A DNA stretch of 64,000 bases from Bacillus_BD sp963765265 (GCA_963765265.1 CAVXVN010000017.1:1-64000); one strand, 5' to 3'; numbered from the stretch's first letter, positions 53,210-63,225 are shown. The notes: generated by a model from the sequence alone, not told the origin. Made by a program: numbers and translations.

Positions 53210-55118
53210 ATGCATACAACAATTCCGTTTTTAGATGGTATGGATTTGGAGGCTGTCAACCATAATAGTCAATATTTCCAGAATCTTCAAAACCGCTCTC
53301 TTATTGTTGATGTTCATGCGTTTGGATCCTTTAGAAAAGACTTAATAAAAAATATTGGTTTAGAAAGAACAAAAGGATTCATGTTCCGCTATGGATGGGA
53401 AATGGGAATGCAGGACGCAAAAGAATGTAAAGAGAAAATACATTATCAAACGATTGAAGAATTAATTAAATACGGTCCCGTCATGCATTCAATGAAAGGA
53501 TTTGTTGAATCGACTACACGTAAGTTATCGATAAAGAATGAGAATAATATTTTCACTTTAGAAATGGTCAGTGCTTGGAAAAATTCCTATGAAGCGGATG
53601 AACATCTAGGTCAAATAGGAATCAGTTCCTCACCAGTTTGTTTTTCACTTGTGGGTTATGCAAGCGGATTTGTGACTGAAGTATGTGGCCAAAAGATCAT
53701 TTTTAAAGAAATTTATTGTCGTGGATCTGGTGGGCATGAATGTATAGCAGTAGGAAAAAGCCAATCTCAATGGGGAAATGAAATAAAAGAACAGTTAGAT
53801 GCTTTAGAAGAATCCCCTATTTTAGGAGAGTTAGAACGAACATACAATACATTGTTACAAGAACGAGATCATTTAACAACGGCAAACAATATTCATAAAA
53901 AATTAACTGAAGAAGTTGTTAAAGGAAACAATTTGGATTCTATTGTTCAAGAAGTATATAAATTAACGAAACTTCCGGTTGTTATTCATAATTCCCATGG
54001 ATATCCCCTTACATCCGCTGGTTTTAGCTCTTTATCTTGTGACATCGTTCCGAATGAATTATATCAATATATTAATAATACAGAGCAGAAGAAATCAAAA
54101 TCTCAAGCTCCCAAAATGATTCAACTGTCAAAATAAATCCTTTAGGTTGTTGACTCACCCGATTTATTTGCAAACAAAGCAAATGGGGTATTGTTCATTC
54201 ATGATTAATAATCATGATCAAAATAGTCCAGAATTATTAAATATGATAATTGAAAAGATAGCATCTGTTTGCTCGCTTTGTTTTCTTTACGAAAAAACAA
54301 AATTAGACTCATTTGATCCGTTGAAAAGCTTTTTTTTAAAGGAGATTTTAAGTGGACATTTTTCAACAGAAGAAATGATTGCAAAATCAAGTTTATATCA
54401 ACTTGATTTAACTAGACCTTTTTATTTAGGAGTCATTGGGTATCATTTTAATGAGGATACAGTTAACATTGAATCCAATTTTCCATTTGAAGTCATGTCT
54501 GCTATTTCAAAATATTTTTCACTTGAAAAACAAGAATATTTAATAAGCCACATCGAACATCAAATCAATATTTTTGTGACAAATGATTTTGCAAAACATA
54601 AAAATGAGGTTACCTTTTTTGAAGGACTCATAAAATTCTTGTATACTAAATTTCCACAAGGGCATTTTTATTTGGGCGTTAGTAAAAGAACCAACTCTAT
54701 TAAAGATGCATCAAATGCTTATAAAGAAGCACTTGGTGCAAATAGAATGGCTTTTATCAATAAGCAAATAATCTTTTTTGATCATCTTGGAATAGTGGGT
54801 ACATTAATTAATGAAAATAATGAAAATGATGTGCGAATGATGGCAAAGTCCTTATTAGGAAATCTAGATATGAATGGTCAAAAAAATGTTGAGTTCATTC
54901 AAACGCTTTATTTCTTCTTGTTACACGGAGGGAATTTGGAAAAAACGGCAGATGAATTATCATTATCCATCAGTGGTTTACGGTATCGAATGAATAAAAT
55001 TGAAGACTTGCTTCATAAAGACATCCGAAGTCCCATTATTAGCTCTCAGCTTTTGTTGGCTATCCAGGCTTTAATTATTTTAGGTGAATTGAAAATGAAA
55101 GCCCCAGTGTTTTTATAA
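53210..55118 (+). pseudogene. XylR-N/V4R sensor with PucR-type HTH output, one +1 frameshift
   Basis: Removing one A from an AAAA run near 54130 gives one 635-residue protein (1909 nt, 1 modulo 3). Residues 1-120 match the XylR/DmpR aromatic-sensor domain (LIVDVHAFGSFRKDLIKNIG, ERTKGFMFRYGWEMGMQDA). Residues 120-190 match the V4R domain (PVCFSLVGYASGFVTEVCG, IYCRGSGGHECIAVGKS). A middle coiled and GAF-like part follows. The end has a PucR-type HTH_30: HGGNLEKTADELSLSISGLRYRMNKIE. It is thus not a sigma54 activator. It likely senses phenolics or catechols and controls the dioxygenase. ATG 53210 follows AAAGAGGTG. Confidence 0.8.
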
Positions 55119-55159
55119 AGATGATAGAAAGTTCATTATATGAAGTTTTCCAACAAAAT

Positions 55160-55213
55160 TAAAGCAGTGGATTTCAATTTCAATGAATTGAAATCACACT
55201 GTTTTTTTATAGG
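55160..55213 (+). terminator. terminator after regulator
   Basis: AGCAGTGGATTTCAATT pairs with AATTGAAATCACACTGTTT with few mismatches and T7 follows. Confidence 0.8.
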
Positions 55214-55364
55214 CATAACAGATTTAAAAATTATGAATCTATTGATATTGTCATGATCTATTTATGATAATATGAATAGGATTGAAATGAAGTAATGAGA
55301 TGCTTAATAATAAAACTTTATGTTATAAGGGGATACATCTTAAGAATAGACAGGAGTGATACAT

Positions 55365-56102
55365 TTGAGTCAAGGGAGTCTTAAATTGAATGCACATTCC
55401 TTTCCGAATAATGATGATGAGGGTTTCTGGAAAGGCATTAAGGATTGTGTGCCCACTATGCTGGGATATTTAAGTATTGGATTTGCAGCTGGTGTTGTTG
55501 AAAAAACTGCGGGACTTAGCATTGCTGAAATTGCCCTTATGGGTCTTCTTCTGTATGCAGGTTCAGGACAATTTATTGCAGCTGGAATGATTGCCGCAAG
55601 TAACCCAATATCGGCGATTATTTTTACCGTTTTCTTTATTAATCTAAGGCATCTTTTATTAAGTGCAGCCGTTTCGCCTTATTTTCGTCACCTTCCACCA
55701 TGGAAAAACATGGTAGTGGGTTCATTGTTGACAGACGAAACGTTTGGTGTTGCCATAAACCATTTACAAAATAAGAGACAAGCAAGTTATAGATGGATGC
55801 TAGGCTTAAATATTTCTGCCTATCTAAATTGGGTCATTGCTAATCTTGCAGGGGGATACTTTGGAAAATGGATTCCAAATCCAGAAGCATTTGGACTTGA
55901 TTTTGCTTTATCTGGAATGTTTATTGGCTTACTTGTTATTCAAATCTTAAGTCAGAAAAAATACTTTGTTGATATTGCCGTGGCAATAAGTGCTGTTGCC
56001 ATTGTGATCATGGTTAGTTTTTTCTCATCAGGTAGTGCGGGTGTTATAGTGGCGACTATTTTGGCATCGACCATTGGGATGGTGATTGAACGATGGAGGT
56101 AA
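55365..56102 (+). CDS. azlC: AzlC-type branched-chain amino acid exporter subunit
   Basis: 245 residues with TTG 55365, eight nt after CAGGAG (a GTG at 55356 overlaps that site). AzlC signature: DCVPTMLGYLSIGFAAGVVEKTAGLS, GSGQFIAAGMIAASNP and FFINLRHLLLSAAVSPYFRH, with LTDETFGVA. About five to seven membrane segments. With AzlD it forms a pair that exports branched-chain amino acids or analogues (azaleucine resistance in B. subtilis). Its 3' end overlaps azlD by 10 nt. Confidence 0.9.
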   Translation: MSQGSLKLNAHSFPNNDDEGFWKGIKDCVPTMLGYLSIGFAAGVVEKTAGLSIAEIALMGLLLYAGSGQFIAAGMIAASNPISAIIFTVFFINLRHLLLSAAVSPYFRHLPPWKNMVVGSLLTDETFGVAINHLQNKRQASYRWMLGLNISAYLNWVIANLAGGYFGKWIPNPEAFGLDFALSGMFIGLLVIQILSQKKYFVDIAVAISAVAIVIMVSFFSSGSAGVIVATILASTIGMVIERWR

Positions 56103-56419
56103 GATGGACGATCTTCATTATCATAATTGGATGTGCATTGGTTACATTTATTCCTCGAGTTCTTCCACTGATGCTTCTTAGTCAATTGGAGTTACCTAAA
56201 TGGGCGATACGTTGGTTGAAACATGTTCCAGTTGCCGTAATGGCAGCGTTATTAGCACAAGATCTATTATTATCTGAAAATGAAATTTCCCTTTCTGCTA
56301 ATATTCTTAAGCTATTAGCTGCTATTCCTGCATTTGCCATTGCGATTTTTACTAAAAGTTTATTAGGAACCGTGGTAGTAGGAGTTATTTTCATGATGAT
56401 ATTTCGTTTTATTTATTAA
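56093..56419 (+). CDS. azlD: AzlD-type transport subunit
   Basis: 108 residues, starting inside the end of azlC, so translation is coupled. Short membrane protein with IIGCALVTFIPRVLPLMLLSQ, the conserved T-x-x-x-R-x-x-P motif, and KHVPVAVMAALLAQDLLL, then two to three more hydrophobic stretches. It is the small partner of AzlC. A strong terminator follows. Confidence 0.9.
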   Translation: MEVRWTIFIIIIGCALVTFIPRVLPLMLLSQLELPKWAIRWLKHVPVAVMAALLAQDLLLSENEISLSANILKLLAAIPAFAIAIFTKSLLGTVVVGVIFMMIFRFIY

Positions 56420-56445
56420 AGTTAGTATTTGAAACGGACTTTTCA

Positions 56446-56480
56446 TAAAAAAATCCGCCTAAAAAAAGGCGGATTTTTTA
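56446..56480 (+). terminator. terminator of azlCD
   Basis: AAATCCGCC and GGCGGATTT form a 9-bp stem with T6. Confidence 0.9.
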
Positions 56481-56505
56481 TTAAAATGATATAGACAGAT
56501 TAAGA

Positions 56506-56536
56506 ATTGAAAAAACCACTTTCCAATGAAAGTGGT
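56506..56536 (-). terminator. terminator of oxidase-like gene
   Basis: AACCACTTTC and GAAAGTGGTT form a perfect 10-bp stem; on the minus strand TTTTTTC follows. Confidence 0.75.
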
Positions 56537-56555
56537 TGAGAACAAAATGAAATGA

Positions 56556-56924
56556 TTATTTTGATTTAAGGTTCCTTAAAATATTGTAAGCAAATAGAAT
56601 AATGGCAAGAACTAAAATGGTTCCAGAGATGGCTACAACTGGTGTTAAAGCGACTTGACCATAAATAATAAACGCGAGGCCAACCATCATAATCGGTAGT
56701 GTAATATTATGAAGCCAAAAGTGTATCTTTGCTAATTTTGTTGAAGCAAGATCAGGGAAAAGGGTGTAAATAATTCCTGCGAGTGCAAGCGATACCCATC
56801 CTAATAAATTAATGTGTACATGAACGGAAGTTAGTACGTATGAATGGACGATAGACATGTACAAACCAAGACTGACCCCAATGACAAAATAAATGGCAGA
56901 AATTTTGATTAAGCGACTTCCCAT
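56556..56924 (-). CDS. small membrane protein resembling heme-copper oxidase subunit I
   Basis: 122 residues; ATG follows AGGGGGGGTC. Four membrane helices (about 6-28, 36-56, 68-90, 95-115). The segment SYVLTSVHVHINLLGWVSLALAGIIYTLFPDL and the later KIHFWLHNITLPIMMVGL look like helices of cbb3 oxidase or NorB subunit I, including two His positions (HVH, LHN). It is much too short to be a full oxidase. Such short relatives occur in Bacillus as proteins of unknown function, possibly heme binding. It is transcribed alone. Confidence 0.65.
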   Translation of the reverse strand: MGSRLIKISAIYFVIGVSLGLYMSIVHSYVLTSVHVHINLLGWVSLALAGIIYTLFPDLASTKLAKIHFWLHNITLPIMMVGLAFIIYGQVALTPVVAISGTILVLAIILFAYNILRNLKSK

Positions 56925-57233
56925 TGTGACCCCCCCTTTTGTTAATTTCTTTAATTATATGAATGATTATAAAAAAAAGACGCATTCTTTTCGGAATTTT
57001 GGGGAAGTACACTAAAAATTATTTGGAGTACATATTTCATACTGATAAATCAAATAATCTGGTTTAACAAAAATATCAATCAACATAGCCTTTAAAATAA
57101 AGATACTTGTGACACGTGTCCATTCGAAATTACTCATTCATGCATATACAGTAGTATATCAAAGAAATAAGATGATCCCTTTCGGCTACTATCATTCTTA
57201 AAACTTTGATAATAATATGAAGGAGTGAACCGT
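56925..57233. other. divergent promoter gap
   Basis: AT-rich, no gene seen. It contains the promoters of the oxidase-like gene (minus) and the CsxC-like gene (plus). Confidence 0.4.
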
Positions 57234-58063
57234 ATGAAAAGAAATACGAGTTGTGATAGTTACTAGAAGACGGTGGACATGATCAATGTTCTCCGCAACC
57301 AGCATGTGACCAAGTAAAAGCAAAGGCTGTACAATCTGACCTTTTTCCTATTCCATTGTGGTTGGGTTCCGTTACACTTGAAAATCCATTTATTGATGCC
57401 TTAGTTCCACTGGCAGAATTCGAATTAGAAGTTGATGTTGAGGCAGATATTGACCTGCCTACACCTGCAAGAGAGATCAAATCAGTACGTAAAAATGTAA
57501 GTTTGAAGCAATGCCGAGCGGTTCCATCTTCACATTCACCAAATATTGTAAAAGTATTTATTACTGGTGTTCTTCATAAGAATATCCAATTTATTGATGC
57601 ATGTAGCGGATTTGTTAGAGATCATAGTGTAGATGTTGTATTTACTACGATTAAAAGAGTTAAACTAAAAAATCCGGTTAGGAATCCATTTGGTCAAGAA
57701 GATATTGAATTCAGTCAAAAAACATCCGTTGCTGAATATCGTGAAATTGATAAAGTTGGACATGGAGCAAACCAATGCATTACTGGATCGGAAACATTTG
57801 AGACTTTTAATGAGCCGATTGAATGTAAAATTCTTGGTACAAAAATTAGGGAATTTGATCTTCTTACAGACCAAGATAAGTTTGGAAGATTCAACACAAT
57901 TACAGAAAAAGCAGAAGTCAGAATATTCCTTCGCTTATCACAACAACAAAAGGTTTTTTTGAATCAAAAGAGGCAGAGGAATCTTCTTCTCATGAATCTT
58001 CTAATAGAATCTTCTGGGTATTCTCAATATTCTAGATATACTCAATCTGCCCAAGAATCTTAA
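57234..58063 (+). pseudogene. CsxC-like spore-surface protein, frameshifted
   Basis: ATG 57234 follows AAGGAGTG. After ten codons (MKRNTSCDSY) a TAG appears; shifting one base gives EDGGHDQCSPQPACDQVKAK and then the main domain: FPIPLWLGSVTLENPFIDAL (57345 on), VDVEADIDLPTPAREIKSVRKNVSLKQCRAVP, VKVFITGVLHKNIQFI, FNEPIECKILGTKIREFDLL. This order is that of CsxC/SPOCS-domain proteins found in spore coats or exosporia. Near the 3' end a second frame reads FFESKEAEESSSHESS, so the true tail is probably Ser/Glu-rich. Similar genes lie on the other strand at 58.2-61.8 kb. Confidence 0.6.
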
Positions 58064-58130
58064 TGTAACGACTAGTTATATAGGATATTCAAGCAAATTT
58101 GATTTTTTCGTTACGTTAAGGAAATGAACC

Positions 58131-58199
58131 ATAAAAAAAACCCCCTTTTTTAGACAGTGAACAAAGGAGTTTAACTGTTTAAACTGGGGGATTTTTTCA
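58131..58199. terminator. bidirectional hairpin between convergent spore genes
   Basis: CCCCC (58140-58144) pairs with GGGGG (58186-58190), and AGTTTA/TAAACT forms an inner stem. A-runs and T-runs flank it. Confidence 0.45.
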
Positions 58200-58220
58200 T
58201 CTATTAGATTAGTAAATGAT

Positions 58221-59694
58221 TTAACTGTATAAATTATCTAAGTCGACATACTGTGATTGTAAAAGATTCATTGATAATTGAACCCTTCCTTGTATATCAA
58301 GTTCTCTTAGAATACCATTGGAAATTAATTCGTCATGCCAAATAATATAAACATTTTGAAGCTCTGATTGAATGGGTTGTGCAAATTGTTGTGAAAACTC
58401 TCGATGAAAATGAACGTCCATGTCTTCATTTCCTCGGTACATATATTCGGCTTGATGACTACTGGATAACTCAGGAAGGTAAAACCAATTCACTTTCTTC
58501 ACTTTATCAAATGGAATCTTTATTTTCATCGAATGGAGTGAGGATGATTTATTATTATTTACATACGTTAAGTTAGCAATCAGCAATCCTTTTAAGAATA
58601 CATTGGGTGAAGGCAAAAGAACTTTACAGTCGAATGAATGAACATGCCAGTCGATTTTTGATATGTTTTCAATTGGTATTTCGATTGGAAATGCGTCAAA
58701 TAAATCAATATCAAACTCAAGGTTGGCGAGTAAGACTGGAATTTTTACGATTGGGAGAGTCCTCTTCAAGGAAGAAACTTCATAGTTGGATTCCATTATT
58801 TCATTTTGACGAGAAGAAGATTCTCAAATGGTGGTGGATTCTCGTAAAAAGAGAAGATTCCTCAAATTGGTCGGTGGATTCCTCGTAAAAAGAAGAAGAC
58901 TCCTCGAATTGGCAGAGGATTCCTCAAAGAAGACTCTTCAAATTGGGAAGAAGACTCCTCATAAAATGAGGAAGACTCCTCGAATTGGGAAGAAGACTCC
59001 TCATAAAATGAGGAAGACTCCTCGAATTGGGAAGAAGACTCCTCATAAAACGAGGAAGACTCTTCGAATTGGGAAGAGGACTCCTCATAAAACGAGGAAG
59101 ACTCCTCGAATTGGGAAGAAGACTCCTCATAAAACGAGGAAGACTCTTCGAATTGGGAAGAGGACTCCTCATAAAAGAGAAGACTCTCGAATTGGAAGAA
59201 GACTCCGCAAAGTGAGAAGACGATTCTTCTAACATGGCGATGAATTGATCCTCTAATTCCTCGTATAAAGATGATTCTCCATTAGTAGCAGGAGAAGACT
59301 CATCTTCGAATAAATGCTCATTTTCTTCTTCATTTAGAAGATTCCCTATTTGAAAAGATGGCTCTGTATGGTCAAGTTTCGAATCTTGATTCTTTTTTCC
59401 TCAGAAGGACCATTCAATTGTAAGACATTCTTTTGTTCTTTGTTCTCCATCACTCGATCAACAACAAGTGGGGGAGTAAAGAGTAATGGGTGTGATGTTC
59501 GATCAGTTTTGTGACTTCGAATTTTCTCTTTGATTACCTTCTGCCTGTTTATTTGTTTTTGACGGATGATGAATTGGATGAGTTCCTTCTATATTACCAC
59601 TAGGATCGGTTAATGATTGATTAAAGGTTGAATGAAATGGACTGAAATGATTTTGTGAAGTATAACCATTTATTTGGTTATGAAAATCATTCAT
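58221..59694 (-). pseudogene. CsxC-like protein with Ser/Glu tandem repeats, several frameshifts
   Basis: The likely start is ATG 59692-59694 (MNDFHNQINGYTSQNHFSPF). The frame is lost near 59500 and 59400, then reads LLNEEENEHLFEDESSPATNG and enters a repeat array of the 14-residue unit EESSSQF-EESSSFY (58866-59200 region). The C-terminal domain 58221-58796 (IVKIPVLLANLEFDIDL, VFLKGLLIANLTYVN, PFDKVKKVNWFYLPE, ELQNVYIIWHDELI) is a diverged CsxC/SPOCS-like module. Multiple shifts, some within the repeats, break it. It is probably a spore-surface protein with a flexible acidic stalk. The extent of real decay versus error is unclear. Confidence 0.5.
58935..59184. repeat. 42-bp tandem repeat, about six copies
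   Basis: Units start at 58935, 58977, 59019, 59061, 59103 and 59145 (the last is 40 bp), each with the core TCCTCGAATTGGGAAGAAGA. They differ mainly at G/A and C/T positions. On the minus strand each unit encodes EESSSFY-EESSSQF. A seventh partial copy follows. Each unit is itself two related 21-bp halves. Confidence 0.9.
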
Positions 59695-59851
59695 TTTATA
59701 AAGGAAGGACTGCTAATGTAGCATCCTTTCCGCTCACCTCCTTTTATTATTTATTATGATAAACAATGTGGATACAGATCATACTTAAATTGGAAAAGGG
59801 ACTATACCAAAATGGATAGTATAACCCCATGTGTGTGTTTCTTAACTTACA

Positions 59852-60643
59852 TTATTCATCATAATCATGATCACAGTCATTATCCCAGTCATGATCATTG
59901 GTTGTTGAAGATACGCGTACTTGTTGATTTTGAAGAACTTTTAATGTGAAATCGACAACCATTTTTTCCTCGATCTTTGTAAAGAATCCTTCACCTAATG
60001 GAGAAGCAGTAGGAAGAGGCTGTCTGTCTAATGCTTCATCCCATTCAATAATTTTGCTTGAAATCAGCTCACAAAAAGGAAGTTCATTATAAAATTGTTC
60101 GCTTTCTTGATGAAATTGAGAAAGGTCACTGGATAATAATTCATCTTTTTCAGGAAAACCTGAAGGCAATGGTTTTGTAACAAAGAAGTCAAATTCATGA
60201 CGATTATTCATTTCCGGTCTGACAGGTTTAGAAATAAACTTTTTAATTTCAGTTATGCTCGTGAAAGGAACATCGACTGTTAGTGAATGTAAATCGGAAG
60301 AGACAGATGTAGACGTACTATCAGCAATATCTTTGCTTGGGCTTGCATATTGAATGTTTTTACGGACAAACCCTTTGACAAATAATTTATTTGTAGGCAA
60401 TAAAAGACGACATTGAGTAATTTTTAATCTTTTCTTAATATCTTTAATTTCTAATACGGGTTCTGGAAAAACAATCGTAGTATCAATATTGGCTTGTAGT
60501 GTTAACTCGGCTAAAACAACAGGAACCTTTGTAACAATTTTTCCAATCGAAACTTGTGGATGATGGTGGTGCTTAACAGAATGGCATTCACAATGGGCAT
60601 CACATTCGTGATTGTGTTTTTTGTGTTTTTTAGATTCAGACAT
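59852..60643 (-). CDS. CsxC-like spore-surface protein with Cys/His-rich start
   Basis: 263 residues from ATG 60641-60643, behind TAGGAGG; the longer frame to 60835 precedes that site. N-terminus MSESKKHKKHNHECDAHCEC, then HSVKHHHH, is a Cys/His-rich metal-binding-like tail. Domain parts: IVTKVPVVLAELTLQANIDTTI, EIKDIKKRLKITQCRLLL, LFVKGFVRKNIQYASPS, SLTVDVPFTSITEI, and FYNELPFCELISSKIIEWDEALD. It ends in an acidic DHDWDNDCDHDYDE-like tail. The layout matches CsxC-type exosporium/coat proteins with a SPOCS-like fold. It is intact in this sequence and closely paralogous to the next gene. Confidence 0.65.
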   Translation of the reverse strand: MSESKKHKKHNHECDAHCECHSVKHHHHPQVSIGKIVTKVPVVLAELTLQANIDTTIVFPEPVLEIKDIKKRLKITQCRLLLPTNKLFVKGFVRKNIQYASPSKDIADSTSTSVSSDLHSLTVDVPFTSITEIKKFISKPVRPEMNNRHEFDFFVTKPLPSGFPEKDELLSSDLSQFHQESEQFYNELPFCELISSKIIEWDEALDRQPLPTASPLGEGFFTKIEEKMVVDFTLKVLQNQQVRVSSTTNDHDWDNDCDHDYDE

Positions 60644-60876
60644 TTTTTTTCCTCCTATAGGGCTCAGAATAATGTATCCTATGCAGGACACATAACTATG
60701 TTTGGGCAAACGCCCAATTAAGCATTCTGATTTGCATTTTGAAAATGATAGAAGGGATGATTTCTCTATGTATGACTTTGATTCTGCAATTTTTACCAGA
60801 AAAGAAAATATATTTTTAGTGACAAACTTTATCATTTCTCATATATATAAGTGAAATTAGTTGAGAGAAAGAAATA

Positions 60877-60921
60877 ACGGCATTATTATGTCTTCTATAG
60901 AAGAATTCATAATAATGCCGT
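60877..60921 (-). terminator. long hairpin between paralogous spore genes
   Basis: ACGGCATTATTATG (60877-60890) and CATAATAATGCCGT (60908-60921) form a perfect 14-bp stem, directly after the minus gene ending at 60936. Confidence 0.7.
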
Positions 60922-60935
60922 ATATATCCTATTCA

Positions 60936-61796
60936 TTATTTATAAAGTACATCGCTCAATACTTCATTTTGTAAATTCATTAGCATTCCAGGCGGTGTTG
61001 TTGTTGGGATAACTGTTACTGCTACTTGCTGATTTTGCAAAATTTTAATTGTAAACTGTAAAAATATTTTTTCTACAATTCGGTGGAAATAGCCTTCTTC
61101 AAATGGTGCATTTCCATGAAGAGGTTGACGATCAACGGCTTCATCCCATTCAATAATTTGGCTTGAAATCAGTTCACAGAAAGGAAGTTCATTATAAAAT
61201 TGAGTGCTATCCTGATGGAATTGGGAAAGGTCACTTGAAAGAAGATGATCCTTCTCAGGAAAACCATGCCCTAACTCTTGCGATCTGAAAGAAGTCAAAT
61301 TCTGCACGTGAATTTAATACTGGCCGCTGTGGCGGTGAAACAAAATTCATCTCGCTGGAATTGTTACTACACATTCAAAAGGGATATCTGTTGTAAGAGA
61401 TTTTAGGCTTGAACTAACACATGAATCATCTGAAGAAAGATGTGTAGGCGATGCGTATTGAATATTTTTTCGAACAAATCCTTTTAAAAATAAATGACCG
61501 TCTACAGGATCAAAAGATTCTGTCAACAGTAGCAGCTGGTTTCAGGATTAGACTACACTGTACAATTTTCACCCTTTTTTTAATATCCTTGATTTCTAGT
61601 ACTGGATGGGGAAAATTAATTTTAGCACTTAGGCTAGTACTGACGTTTCTTTCTGCAAGGGTAATAGGGACTTTCATTATAACTTGATTATTTCTACCTG
61701 GTGTTGTAGACTACTGGAGCTATACGTGTACTTTCACAGTCATGTACTGAAGCAGAAGTCATTAAAATCAATACAGTCATTATGCTCATTTACTCA
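60936..61796 (-). pseudogene. CsxC-like paralogue, several frameshifts
   Basis: ATG 61794-61796 follows AGGAGGAAAAC. Pieces in different frames line up along the 59852-60643 protein: IMKVPITLAERNVSTSLSAK, EIKDIKKRVKIVQCSLIL, GHLFLKGFVRKNIQYASPT, SLTTDIPFECVVTI, RPVLNSRAEFDFF, then an intact C-terminal part GFPEKDHLLSSDLSQFHQDS...FYNELPFCELISSQIIEWDEAVDRQPL to TAA at 60936. At least four frame changes are needed. High similarity to the intact neighbour suggests a recent duplication; either decay or sequencing error broke it. Confidence 0.6.
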
Positions 61797-62019
61797 TTTG
61801 TTTTCCTCCTTAATTATACGTTCCATTTATGGTATGCAAGCTATCCTACTCCGCTTAGATATATGTATCAGTGTAAACGTGGAATTTCCTATATTTTGAT
61901 CGAAATAAAGTTTCTTGATGTTTGAACAAGATTAGATTTGCATTTGCATTTACTTAAAAAATGGGTACTTGCACAAGTAGACTGCCCATTTGCATAAGAT
62001 TCAAGAGGAGGTAGATACG

Positions 62020-63213
62020 ATGAGCAACCAACATTTTCTTGCTGTTGATATTGGAAACAGCTGGTATAAAGCTTTGGCAAATGATAAAGGGGTAGAACAT
62101 GAATATCAAATGCCAAATGCCTTATCATTGTTTGATGAAGAATACTTTGAGAAGCCGTATGATGATGATGATGTCGTTTTGGAAGAAAACTTAATTGTAG
62201 AAATTAAAAGTCAGGCGATCGTGGATAAACGTGAGATCTATTATATAGGGAAAGGCGCAGCAAGACAGCGGGATGTTAGCTTAACCGCTTTTAATAATCA
62301 AAAAGTCGATGAAGATCGCACCTATGTATTGATGTTTGGCCTTGCGGCTTTTCACGCTGTACTATTAAATCCTGAAGAAACGGATATTCATTATCATATT
62401 GATCAATTAGCTATTTCACTGCCTACGACCCAATATAAAGAAAAAAAGGAATCTTTAAAAAAGCGCTTAATCGGTACACATACTGTTATTTTTCATAAAG
62501 TACCTGGTTTCCCAGAACCAAAAGAATTAGTAGTGAAACTTCATGTGCAGGATGTTATTGTCGGTGCTGAAGGGGCATGTGCATACCTTGGCTTAACACG
62601 TGATCAAGAAACATTAGGGATAAAAGATGATAAACTCATATTAGATTCAGTAAAAGGAGTCATTATTGGTGATCTTGGCGGAGATTCTGTTGATTTCGTG
62701 GGAATAAAAAATAATAAACCCGTTGCTTCAGTTGAGGGAGCACCATTTGGAATTAATCAATTTATTGATCATATTATTCAGAAAGTCAGTAAAAATGAGT
62801 TATATAAATTTGATTCTCGTTCAGAATTAGAAGAAAAACTTGTGGCAGGACAATCAGAATGGTATGTAGAGCCCTTTGCTGGTGTTAGAAAAGATATCAG
62901 TAAATATATTATCCCACAGTTAAAATCAATGGCCATTAAATATCTTGAACATTTTGATCGTGTTCGTAATAGTTCGAATGAAATTAAAGGTGCAGCAAGA
63001 TATGTTGCTGTTGGGGGAGCTGCCAAACTAGCTAAAAGGCAGATACAAGAAGCAGCTGTTAGATGGGATGAAAGAGGTCGACCTATTCATTTGTATTTCC
63101 CAGAAGATATGGAGAAGCTTAATGTTCTTGGATTGATGATCCTAGCAAAAATAAATCAACTAAAGAAAGAACAAGAAGTGAATACAAATGACTATGTATC
63201 CGTTCAAGGCTAG
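62020..63213 (+). CDS. ParM/StbA-like actin-family protein
   Basis: 397 residues; ATG 62020 is eight nt after GAGGAGG. Actin-fold motifs are clear: phosphate-1 FLAVDIGNSWYKALA (residues 5-19), phosphate-2 VIIGDLGGDSVDFVGI (about 222-237) and the adenosine motif YVAVGGAAKLAK (about 335-346). It belongs to the ParM/StbA/Alp group of filament-forming ATPases, best known for plasmid segregation. Here it lies beside spore-surface genes, with no replication gene in view. A small gene starts 13 nt after its stop, likely its partner. Confidence 0.85.
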   Translation: MSNQHFLAVDIGNSWYKALANDKGVEHEYQMPNALSLFDEEYFEKPYDDDDVVLEENLIVEIKSQAIVDKREIYYIGKGAARQRDVSLTAFNNQKVDEDRTYVLMFGLAAFHAVLLNPEETDIHYHIDQLAISLPTTQYKEKKESLKKRLIGTHTVIFHKVPGFPEPKELVVKLHVQDVIVGAEGACAYLGLTRDQETLGIKDDKLILDSVKGVIIGDLGGDSVDFVGIKNNKPVASVEGAPFGINQFIDHIIQKVSKNELYKFDSRSELEEKLVAGQSEWYVEPFAGVRKDISKYIIPQLKSMAIKYLEHFDRVRNSSNEIKGAARYVAVGGAAKLAKRQIQEAAVRWDERGRPIHLYFPEDMEKLNVLGLMILAKINQLKKEQEVNTNDYVSVQG

Positions 63214-63225
63214 TTGGTGATGTTG

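Noticed and set aside
58828..59232. Long plus- and minus-strand frames (Lys/Arg/Thr-rich or Arg/Ser/Leu/Pro-rich) across the 42-bp repeats
   Set aside because: Because the repeat length is a multiple of three, all frames stay open; only the EESSS frame fits the flanking protein and spore-surface composition.
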